Shown one piece after another: positions 51,509 to 58,266 of a DNA stretch of 58,266 bases (positions within the stretch are counted from its first letter, which is position 1; each line of letters begins with the position of its first letter). This DNA is from Desulforhopalus sp. (lineage in GTDB: Bacteria; Desulfobacterota; Desulfobulbia; Desulfobulbales; Desulfocapsaceae), in contig JALNVI010000011.1 in NCBI GenBank assembly GCA_023231425.1, forward strand, positions 1 through 58,266. The letters are read 5' to 3'. The position numbers and the translations under genes are program-made. The notes under the pieces are model-generated. The model was not told the origin of the DNA. It saw only the letters and a list, made by a program, of their open reading frames with translations, and made no database searches.

Positions 51509-52174
51509 TCAATGAATAATTTCACCGATGCGGCCCCAGCGGATGGTCTCAAACCTGGCTGGCGCGAGCCAGAACTGATCGGGATTCATCGCCCACGACC
51601 AGTAGAGGATGAAGGCTTTGCCCTGAATGGTATCAACATCAACAAACCCCCAGAAGCGGCTGTCATAACTGTTATCACGATTATCCCCCATTACAAAGAT
51701 TTTCCCCTCAGGGACAACAATCGGCGAAAGGTTGTCACGCGGGCTCGCGCCCACTCCCCAACTGGGCAGGATTTCGTTGGGAGCAGTAAAATGGGCATGG
51801 GGATCTTTTGCCAGCTGATTATTCCTGTACAGCTTTTTATCCCGGATTTCGATAGTATCTCCTGCTATGCCAATGATTCGTTTGATAAAATCAGTCTGTG
51901 GCTCTCGCGGGTTGGGAAAGACAACAATATCACCCCGTTTTGGGGAAGAAATCGAAATTACAACCTTCCCGGTAAAAGGATTTTTTATCCCATAGATAAA
52001 TTTATTGGCCATGAGGTAGTCACCAACCAGCAATGTGGGTTTCATGGAGCCAGAAGGAATTTTGAAGGCCTGCACTACGAAATAGCGGATAAAGAGCGCC
52101 AGTAAAACCGCAATGGTAATGGCCTCGACGTACTCTCGAATTACGGATTTTCTCTTTTTTTCACTCTCTGCCAT
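51509..52174 (-). CDS. lepB: signal peptidase I
   Basis: A 221-residue membrane protease that removes Sec signal peptides. One N-terminal membrane helix (ITIAVLLALFIRYFVV) precedes the catalytic serine in FKIPSGSMKPTL (about 40-51) and the catalytic lysine in DFIKRIIGIAGDTI. GDNRDNSYDSRFWG forms the late box. The start at 52174 (MAESEKKRKS) is preferred over an ATG 18 bases upstream. It heads an unusual transcript with the pyrimidine genes pyrB and pyrC. Confidence 0.95.
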   Translation of the reverse strand: MAESEKKRKSVIREYVEAITIAVLLALFIRYFVVQAFKIPSGSMKPTLLVGDYLMANKFIYGIKNPFTGKVVISISSPKRGDIVVFPNPREPQTDFIKRIIGIAGDTIEIRDKKLYRNNQLAKDPHAHFTAPNEILPSWGVGASPRDNLSPIVVPEGKIFVMGDNRDNSYDSRFWGFVDVDTIQGKAFILYWSWAMNPDQFWLAPARFETIRWGRIGEIIH

Positions 52175-52228
52175 GGGGAACCTCATTTGCAAAATATTTT
52201 ACTGACAATCAGCCGGAAAATTGGCCGC

Positions 52229-52257
52229 ATCCTACAGGAATAGTGGCAGATTTACAA
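52229..52257 (-). promoter_or_regulatory. candidate promoter of lepB-pyrB-pyrC
   Basis: Read on the minus strand, TTGTAA (52257-52252), a 17-base spacer and TAGGAT (52234-52229) stand about 55 bases before the lepB start. No pyrimidine attenuator (terminator plus U-rich leader) was seen between it and lepB. Confidence 0.45.
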
Positions 52258-52656
52258 GAATGATTCATTTAACGAATATTTTTTTCTTATGAATGTTAAA
52301 TATTCAATTAGAATTGAAAAAAACTCCTGAAGAGGCCGTTTCTCAATAAGCAGTAAACGTCTGTAATTTCAGGATCTTACGCATAGAAAGGACAGCTTTC
52401 AGGTAAATTATATACCACAACTAACATACTGTGTTTAAACGGTTTTTTAAAATTCCAAGGGAAGAAAAATCGTAATTTAAGACACAAAAAAGATTTTTTA
52501 TGAGCATATAACATGCTGGCATTCTTATTATTTTTTGTTTTCTACGATTTTTTGAGAAGTTCTTTGAAGAAAGAATAATCTGCGCAAAACATTATCATAC
52601 GTTCAAAATGAGACATTAATAAACATAAGCTTTCACGAAAATTGACATTCTTTTAC

Positions 52657-52686
52657 TTGACAGCAAAAAGGGGATATGCCTTAATA
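52657..52686 (+). promoter_or_regulatory. candidate sigma-70 promoter of the pilM operon
   Basis: TTGACA (52657-52662), an 18-base spacer and TTAATA (52681-52686) lie about 80 bases before pilM. The AT-rich gap 52258-52656 upstream shows only short inverted repeats and a fragment like repeat family 2 near 52535-52570. No GEMM-type c-di-GMP riboswitch was found. Confidence 0.5.
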
Positions 52687-52767
52687 AGTAAATCTTGAGG
52701 AAAAAAGTAGAAGGTCCCCGTGACCGCCGGAAGAACCGGTGAATCATCAACAATATAATACAAGAAC

Positions 52768-53814
52768 ATGGCGAAGAACAACCTGGTCCTCGGTATTGAT
52801 ATCGGTTCTCATTCCGTAAAGGTATGTCAACTCAAACCCTCCAGCGGGGGAAAAAATGCTATCATCGCTCTCGGCAGTGCAATGCTTCCGGAAGGATCAA
52901 TTAATGATGGGAATCTTGAGAGTCCGGAAGAGGTCAGTGACGTTCTTGGGCGACTCCTTAAAAATTTAAAAATCAAAAATAAGAAAATCGGATTCTCCAT
53001 TTCCGGCTATTCCGTCATTGTCAAGAAAATCAGCCTTGCAATCATGAAGCCAGCCGAACTGGAAGAGCATATCATGGAAGAAGCTGAGCAGTATATTCCG
53101 TTCGATATTGACGATGTTTATATCGACTTTCAGGATCTGCACACCAGCACGCAATCTGATGACCGCACCGATGTCATGCTGGTTGCGGCAAAAAAGGATG
53201 TTGTTGACGACTACCTCAATATGTTCACCAGCCTCAAGCTCACCCCGGTGCTTGTTGACATTGACGGTTTCGCCTTTCAAAACAGCTACAAATACAATTA
53301 TTCGGAGAACGAAAACGTTGCCCTGATTGATATCGGAGCCTCAAAGATGAACATCAACATTCTTGCCTGTGGGGTTTCAGCGGTAGCCCGCGATATTCTT
53401 CTCGGCAGTAACCTGCTCACCGACGAACTGGCTGACGCCCTGGGCGTGGATATTGATGAAGCCGAGGCAATCAAGATTGGCACCCGTCAGGCTCCAGACA
53501 TGCAGAAGATCATTGTTCAGGTCTTCAACAAAACCTGCACCCGCTGGGTACTGGAGATCAAGAAGGCCATCGACCTCTATCAGGCGAACAATCCGAAATT
53601 CCCCCTCAATCACGTTATTCTCAGTGGCGGCGGCTCTAAAGTCGTCGGCCTCACCAACTTTCTTGCCAGTGAAACAGGGGTCCCCGTCGACCTCTTCAAT
53701 CCTTTTATTAATTTACTCTATAACAGGAAGAAAATTGATCCCGTCTATTTGAAAAGTATCGGGCCTGAAATGGCAATCGCAACAGGTCTTGCCCTGAGGA
53801 CCTCCGTAATTTAA
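52768..53814 (+). CDS. pilM: type IV pilus assembly protein PilM
   Basis: A 348-residue actin-like cytoplasmic protein. It has the phosphate-1 loop LGIDIGSHSVKVCQL (about 7-21), the middle LIDIGASKMNINIL and the adenosine site HVILSGGGSKVVGL. PilM binds the cytoplasmic tail of PilN and links the pilus platform to the motor ATPases. It begins the pilMNOP operon and is followed after 37 bases by pilN. The ribosome site is poor. Confidence 0.96.
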   Translation: MAKNNLVLGIDIGSHSVKVCQLKPSSGGKNAIIALGSAMLPEGSINDGNLESPEEVSDVLGRLLKNLKIKNKKIGFSISGYSVIVKKISLAIMKPAELEEHIMEEAEQYIPFDIDDVYIDFQDLHTSTQSDDRTDVMLVAAKKDVVDDYLNMFTSLKLTPVLVDIDGFAFQNSYKYNYSENENVALIDIGASKMNINILACGVSAVARDILLGSNLLTDELADALGVDIDEAEAIKIGTRQAPDMQKIIVQVFNKTCTRWVLEIKKAIDLYQANNPKFPLNHVILSGGGSKVVGLTNFLASETGVPVDLFNPFINLLYNRKKIDPVYLKSIGPEMAIATGLALRTSVI

Positions 53815-53851
53815 GCCAATTTCATTTTTGCAAAAAGACCAAAGGTTAAAA

Positions 53852-54448
53852 ATGTTACGAATCAACCTTCTCCCTGTCCGCCAGCTGAAAAAACGGGCAA
53901 GGGCTCAAAAAGAATTGTTAGGGATGGGGTTCCTCTTTCTTGCCACTCTTGCCCTGCTCTTTCTTGTCGCCATGTGGCTGCTTCACTCCATTTCCAGTCT
54001 TGAATCTGACAAGGATTCCCTGACTGCCGAACGCACCGCCCTTGAACCACAGATTGCCAGGCTCAAGGCCCTTAAAACTGAGATGAAAGAACTTGAGCGC
54101 AAAACAGACATCATCAAGAAACTCCGCAGTGAAGCATCCCTGACAGTTCGCGTCATGAACGAGGTCGCCAACAGGGTGGATTCTCAGCGAATGTGGCTCA
54201 CCTCTCTGCAGCAGAGCAACACAGGTCTGACGCTCACAGGCATTGCACTCGACAATCAAACTGTGGCCCAGTTCATGGATGCACTGTCAGATTCAGACTT
54301 TATTGTAGATGTCTCTCTTGCAAATTCCTCGCTGCAGGTTATCTCGGGCCGCAATTTGAAGAGCTTCGTCATCAACTGTATTGTCACATATCCCGAAAAG
54401 TACAAAAAGAAATCAATGCAGACCGGCGGCAGTGACGTCCTTCAGTGA
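53852..54448 (+). CDS. pilN: type IV pilus assembly protein PilN
   Basis: A 198-residue bitopic inner-membrane protein. The cytoplasmic tail MLRINLLPVRQLKKRAR holds the INLLP motif that PilM grips. One membrane helix (LLFLVAMWLLHSI) and a coiled coil (SSLESDKDSLTAERTALE onward) lead to the periplasmic domain. The ATG at 53852 gives the family N-terminus exactly. It pairs with PilO as the alignment complex. Confidence 0.95.
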   Translation: MLRINLLPVRQLKKRARAQKELLGMGFLFLATLALLFLVAMWLLHSISSLESDKDSLTAERTALEPQIARLKALKTEMKELERKTDIIKKLRSEASLTVRVMNEVANRVDSQRMWLTSLQQSNTGLTLTGIALDNQTVAQFMDALSDSDFIVDVSLANSSLQVISGRNLKSFVINCIVTYPEKYKKKSMQTGGSDVLQ

Positions 54449-54512
54449 TTCTGTGTAATATCAGAGTTGAAGTCCACGGCCAGAAACAGAACCTTTACAC
54501 ACAGACAAGCGC

Positions 54513-55139
54513 ATGAACACAGGCAACCCGGCATTTACAACGCTCCTGGATGAAAAATTTATCCCTCTCTCGAACAGGACTAAGGCAGGATTCTGCCTCG
54601 TCATCATTCTCCTGCCTGTTATTATATTTTTCTTTGTTTTTTATGGCCCCAGAAAAGAAACAATTCACAACCTCAAAACGATCAATGCCAGGATGCAGAC
54701 GGAAATTAACGACTACAGGCAACAGGTCGCGCTGCTCCCTGACAGGGAAAAAAAGGTCGCGGATACCAGGCGGGCTTTCGAAGAGATTTCGGCTCTGTTG
54801 CCACGGAAGAAAGAAATTCCTCAGCTGCTCAAAGATATCTCCTCGCTCGGACGGAATGCGGGACTTGATTTCAATACCTTCAAACCCGAAAAAGAAAGCC
54901 CCAAAGATTTTTACCAGGAGATTCCGGTCACGATCGATGTGCGCGGACCCTATCACAACATGGGATATTTCCTCGATCAGGTGAGTAAGCTGGAGCGAAT
55001 TGTCTCTGTAAACAATATTAAGATGGTCTCACCGCAGAAAGAAAACGGGGAAATGATGCTGGAATCCAACTGCCAGCTGATAACGTATCAGTTCACCAAC
55101 AAGGCCCTCGAAAAAGATAAAAAGAATAAGAAAAAGTGA
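54513..55139 (+). CDS. pilO: type IV pilus assembly protein PilO
   Basis: A 208-residue bitopic membrane protein. One membrane segment (LVIILLPVIIFFFVFYG, about 29-45) is followed by a coiled coil and a ferredoxin-like periplasmic domain (DIRGPYHNMGYFLDQ form, read here as DVRGPYHNMGYFLDQVSKL). It forms heterodimers with PilN. It sits between pilN and pilP in the standard order, and its stop overlaps the possible GTG start of pilP. Confidence 0.94.
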   Translation: MNTGNPAFTTLLDEKFIPLSNRTKAGFCLVIILLPVIIFFFVFYGPRKETIHNLKTINARMQTEINDYRQQVALLPDREKKVADTRRAFEEISALLPRKKEIPQLLKDISSLGRNAGLDFNTFKPEKESPKDFYQEIPVTIDVRGPYHNMGYFLDQVSKLERIVSVNNIKMVSPQKENGEMMLESNCQLITYQFTNKALEKDKKNKKK

Positions 55140-55144
55140 CCATC

Positions 55145-55657
55145 ATGAAAAATACTGACAGACAAACGGGAACAGCAACCGACAGGATGATCAGGCTGGC
55201 AATTCCAGGACTTGTGCTGGCAACGCTGCTGGCAATGGCCCCTCCCCGTGAAGCTTCCGCCGTTCCCAGGGAAGGTCTTCCTCCTGAATTTCACTACCAG
55301 ATCGAAAACCGTACGGACCCTTTTCTACCCTTCATCACAGAAAAGGCAACTTCGGTTACCAACATGAATGAGATTGTTGACGATGAGGAACCCCTCACCG
55401 GCATGCAACTCTTCGAACCTGGCCAGCTCACCCTTGTAGCACTTATGCAGTCAGACGGGAAAGATGTAGCAATGGTTCAGGATTTTACCGGCAAAGGTTA
55501 TGTTCTTACCGAAGGTATGTTGATAGGAAAACGCGGGATGATCAGCCAGATTGGGACCAACCGCGTTGTCATAGAGGAAAATGCCCGGACACGAGCCGGC
55601 AAAAAAATTGTCACTGAAAAGGTGATGACACTCAAGAAAGAAGAGGGAGAGGACTAA
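55145..55657 (+). CDS. pilP: type IV pilus assembly protein PilP
   Basis: About 170 residues. An N-terminal hydrophobic signal segment (LAIPGLVLATLLAMA) carries no lipobox cysteine, unlike the PilP lipoprotein of Neisseria and Pseudomonas. The conserved RTDPFLPF and LVALMQSDGKDVAMVQD, then GKGYVLTEGMLIGKRGMISQ, form the PilP beta-domain that docks on the secretin. A start at a GTG (55136), overlapping pilO, is possible. It is followed two bases later by the AMIN/TPR gene. Confidence 0.9.
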   Translation: MKNTDRQTGTATDRMIRLAIPGLVLATLLAMAPPREASAVPREGLPPEFHYQIENRTDPFLPFITEKATSVTNMNEIVDDEEPLTGMQLFEPGQLTLVALMQSDGKDVAMVQDFTGKGYVLTEGMLIGKRGMISQIGTNRVVIEENARTRAGKKIVTEKVMTLKKEEGED

Positions 55658-55659
55658 AG

Positions 55660-57186
55660 ATGCGTAACGGTATTGAAAAATTACACGTTGCTGTTTTCCT
55701 CGCACTTTGTGTCCTGTTCACGTTTCACACTGTTTCGGCAAGGGCTGCAGATGCAGGTGCGACGTATCAGGTCAACGGCGAGGACGCAACTCTGACCAAT
55801 GGCACTTTGACCTACGTGCTCAATGGTTCGGCGCCAATATCTGAATTTGTTGCGGAGAGATTTTCTCCCTTCAGAGTTGTCATGGATATCAACAAAGCAG
55901 ACTTTACCTTTACCCCTGCAGCACTGCCTGCAAACGACTTCGTAAAAATGGCGGTAGAAGAGCTGAAAGGAGACAACGCCCCCGGGAAACGCTTTATTTT
56001 TACCCTTAAAGACAACCACGATTACGAAGTAATCGCTCAGAGCAATGAGGTGAAGATTGTCTTCACACCAGTAAAAAGTGACGCAGGTTCTGCAGCCCTG
56101 CAGAGCAAAAAGGACAGCAACCTCGATAAACTCATCAGTTCTTCAGAGGAAAAAGTGGCAGGCAACCCGAGCGATGTTCTCACCGAGCGAACCCGTGCCC
56201 GCGTTGCTGCTCTTGGCGGAGACGACTTTGGAAACGCCGGATATAAAGCACAGAGAATAACCGTAGATTTCTACAAAGTGGATATTCACAACGTTTTTCG
56301 ACTTCTCCGTGAAATCACTGATCTGAACATTATTGTTGACGAACACGTCCAGGGCTCCTTGACGCTGGCTCTGAACGATGTTCCATGGGACTTTGCTCTT
56401 GATATCATCCTCAATCTGATGCACTTGAAAAAAGAGGAACGCTTCAACACCATCGTTATCTATCCGACAGAAGTTGGTGGTAAACCCAACACCTTCACCT
56501 GGCCGGGAAACGATTCATCAACGGCCAAGACACTCAGCATTAAACCTGATCTTGACATAATCAGGGAGCAGGAAAATCAGCTGATCATTGAGGACAACAT
56601 ACAGCAGTCCGCTGGAATCCTTAAGGCCAAACAGCTCCTGCAACAGGCTCAGCTTCTTGAGAAACAGGACAATCTTGAAGATGCGGTCGTTCTTCTTGAC
56701 GAAGCAGCCAGACTGTGGCCAAAAAATACGAAAATCACTGATCGTCTTGCAGCAATCTGCCTTGTGAATCTCGGTCAGAATGGACAGGCTGCCCATTACG
56801 CAGATATAAGTCTGAAACAGAACCCCGGCAACCACAGTGCTGCACTCTACGCCGCCATTGCCAATGCAAATATGAAACGGCTCTCGCTGGCAAATGAATA
56901 CTTCATTCGCAGCATCAGCAGTACTCCGCCGATGAAAGAGGCACTTCTAAGCTACGCTGCCTTCAGTGAAAATAACAACATGAATGACGCTGCTTTAAAA
57001 CTGCTCAACAAATACAAAAAGTACTACGGTGAAAATCTCAGCACAATGATCACCAGTGCACGAATTCACGATAAACAGGGAAAAACCACCGTGGCCAATG
57101 CTGAGTATCGCTCCATTCTCGCATCAGGCTACCAGCTTTCACCTGATTTGCGACGTTACATTCAGGCAAGGTTGAGTGAAAAGTGA
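55660..57186 (+). CDS. AMIN-secretin N0-TPR protein (PilQ N-terminal-like, no secretin domain)
   Basis: A 508-residue exported protein. The signal peptide (LHVAVFLALCVLFTFHTVSARA) is followed by an AMIN-like beta domain (about 35-135, which includes YVLNGSAPISEFVAERF). A secretin N0/STN-like domain spans about 205-280 (RITVDFYKVDIHNVFRLL, then DEHVQGSLTLALNDVPWDF). The rest (about 325-508) consists of TPR-like helices (KAKQLLQQAQLLEKQDN, YADISLKQNPGNHSAAL). This is the opening of a PilQ without its secretin barrel, joined instead to TPRs. The barrel seems to come from the next gene. It may help assemble the secretin or anchor it to peptidoglycan. Confidence 0.8.
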   Translation: MRNGIEKLHVAVFLALCVLFTFHTVSARAADAGATYQVNGEDATLTNGTLTYVLNGSAPISEFVAERFSPFRVVMDINKADFTFTPAALPANDFVKMAVEELKGDNAPGKRFIFTLKDNHDYEVIAQSNEVKIVFTPVKSDAGSAALQSKKDSNLDKLISSSEEKVAGNPSDVLTERTRARVAALGGDDFGNAGYKAQRITVDFYKVDIHNVFRLLREITDLNIIVDEHVQGSLTLALNDVPWDFALDIILNLMHLKKEERFNTIVIYPTEVGGKPNTFTWPGNDSSTAKTLSIKPDLDIIREQENQLIIEDNIQQSAGILKAKQLLQQAQLLEKQDNLEDAVVLLDEAARLWPKNTKITDRLAAICLVNLGQNGQAAHYADISLKQNPGNHSAALYAAIANANMKRLSLANEYFIRSISSTPPMKEALLSYAAFSENNNMNDAALKLLNKYKKYYGENLSTMITSARIHDKQGKTTVANAEYRSILASGYQLSPDLRRYIQARLSEK

Positions 57187-57235
57187 TAATTCGTACAGAA
57201 AAAACAGTCCTAATAATTAAAGCAAGAGGATGCAG

Positions 57236-58266
57236 ATGAAGTCGATGAAAAAAACATTTACTGTCGGTGGAGTACTCGTCATGACACTGCTGCTCAGCTC
57301 CTGCATGAGCAGCACCGGGACGAAAAATGCAGACGAGAAAAAGGCAATGACACCTCCGCCACAGGCGAAGGCCGTCCCGGCTTCCCTTCCCGTTCGGTAT
57401 CAGACCGCATCCTACGTCGTAGACCAGGCCATGGATCAAAGTGGAGAGCTTGACGACGAGACCGCACTTAAGGTTGGGGCCCGCATTACGACGACCAGTG
57501 GGCCTCTCCCTCTCTGGGATATCGTCAAACGTCTCGTTGCTCTCAAGGGGATGAGTGTCTCCTGGGCCTCCGATGTTAATAAAAACGTCCTCGTCGATGT
57601 CGACATCAACCCTGATGACGACTTCTATAAGGCTCTTGACGCCATGCTGCGTCAGGTAGACTACTTCGCCGAAGTGCAGGGAAATACCATTGTTGTTAAG
57701 TTTCGTGATACCAAACAATTTCAGATAGCAATGCCGTTCATTAAGCAGCAATATACCACACAGGTAGGTGGTAATATCCTTGGATCCAGTGGTTCTGACA
57801 GCAACAGTACCAATCAAATTAATGGCACAATAGCTTTAAACAGTCTTGAGAACCAATTTGATATATGGGAAAATATTGAAAAGAATCTGGATACTATTTT
57901 AGAGGTGTGGGAGCTTAAAAACATACAGAAAGAAGCTGAGAACACAACAACGAAGGCGAAAGGAACTTATAATGACAACACTCAATACTCAACTTCCAGC
58001 GATAAGGACAAACTGGACTCGCAAAGCAAAAGTAAACAACAAAGCGATAAAGTAACAGCAAAGGTCACTGAAGAAAAAGCAAAGAACAAAGAGGCACAGG
58101 GATATTATATTATCGATAAACCTGTTGGTTTAATTACCGTAACGGCTCCACGTCCAGTCCTTGAGAAGGTTGATGCCTATATCAGCAATCTAAAAAGGAC
58201 TCTCTACAAGCAGATCTCCATTGAGGCCAAAATCATTGAAGTTCAAATTGATAACGAATCCAATTA
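57236..58266 (+). CDS. lipoprotein secretin, PilQ/MshL-like (3' end beyond the window)
   Basis: 343 codons are visible without a stop. The ATG at 57236 follows AAGAGGA. A lipoprotein signal (TVGGVLVMTLLLSSC) ends in LSSC. A secretin N0/STN-like domain reads PLPLWDIVKRLVALKGMSV and VDVDINPDDDFYKALDAML. A charged low-complexity stretch follows (about 240-285). The N-terminal secretin part then reads GLITVTAPRPVLEKVDAYI and QISIEAKIIEVQID. The lipid anchor, and the LITVTAP and IEAKIIEVQ forms, recall MshL and the type IVb pilus secretins more than classical PilQ. The barrel itself is outside the window. Confidence 0.85.
   Translation, partial: MKSMKKTFTVGGVLVMTLLLSSCMSSTGTKNADEKKAMTPPPQAKAVPASLPVRYQTASYVVDQAMDQSGELDDETALKVGARITTTSGPLPLWDIVKRLVALKGMSVSWASDVNKNVLVDVDINPDDDFYKALDAMLRQVDYFAEVQGNTIVVKFRDTKQFQIAMPFIKQQYTTQVGGNILGSSGSDSNSTNQINGTIALNSLENQFDIWENIEKNLDTILEVWELKNIQKEAENTTTKAKGTYNDNTQYSTSSDKDKLDSQSKSKQQSDKVTAKVTEEKAKNKEAQGYYIIDKPVGLITVTAPRPVLEKVDAYISNLKRTLYKQISIEAKIIEVQIDNESN

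Noticed and set aside
52193..52767. c-di-GMP (GEMM) riboswitch upstream of pilM
   Set aside because: The conserved GEMM core sequences could not be found in the gap, although such riboswitches are common before pilus genes in related bacteria.

Overview
The window looks like chromosomal DNA of an anaerobic, Gram-negative deltaproteobacterium, most likely in or near the Desulfobulbales. This is inferred from gene content and not proven. The evidence is a maturation cluster like the DVU_1551-1559 genes of Desulfovibrio, a PilMNOP pilus operon, PlsY, a signature rpsA-ihfB pair, AcnB, and many deltaproteobacterial-type housekeeping genes. Gene density is high and almost all genes are ordinary chromosomal ones. 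No prophage, plasmid, CRISPR array or intact insertion sequence was seen.

Layout. 1-4256 (+): end of a cluster for a molybdenum hydroxylase/aldehyde oxidoreductase type system: radical SAM protein C-terminus, acyl-CoA-ligase-like protein, XdhC-like protein, MobA-like nucleotidyltransferase fused to an HD domain, and histidine phosphatase, closed by a strong terminator. 4701-8796 (-): methyltransferase, PlsY, NlpC/P60 lipoprotein, SprT-like/DUF2786 protein. 9068-11889 (+): decayed M48 protease, DHH-CBS protein, tRNA-Gly, VOC/glyoxalase protein. 12070-20899 (-): rnhA, tgt-yajC, NYN-mscS-glk, guaB-guaA (guaA carries a frameshift). 21136-27571: Sua5/YciO (+), then rpsA-ihfB, a DEAD-box helicase and a PilT-like ATPase with a zinc-ribbon partner (all -). 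27727-42655 (+): ilvD, holA, clpS-clpA-hinT, rmuC, then an operon of an acyl-activating enzyme, two amino-acid ABC permeases with a binding protein, an MFS transporter and a PHP phosphatase. 42784-45189 (-): Cache-GGDEF-EAL regulator. 45783-49254 (+): acnB, sfsA. 49246-52174 (-): lepB-pyrB-pyrC. 52768-58266 (+): pilM-N-O-P, an AMIN/secretin-N0/TPR protein, and a lipoprotein secretin cut by the window edge.

The most striking unexplained structure is a dispersed intergenic repeat of about 140-170 bp. It has terminal inverted repeats (GGGGCCCCTTGAATAACC type) and a conserved internal hairpin. Seven long copies and one fragment lie at 5602, 8845, 10876, 14837 (fragment), 29794, 34598, 45250 and 48268. 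A second, more degenerate family is built around CTTCGCGTTCTTCGCGGTGAA and recurs at 4495, 6948, 11304 and 14514-14950. Together they fill most of the non-coding space.

How the genes work together. The left cluster probably makes or inserts a modified molybdopterin cofactor, with the nucleotidyltransferase and XdhC as recognisable cofactor steps and the radical SAM, ligase and phosphatase as unexplained steps. The right end builds the inner-membrane and outer-membrane parts of a type IV pilus whose PilQ functions appear divided between two proteins. The PilT-like ATPase at 26378 may serve the same machine.
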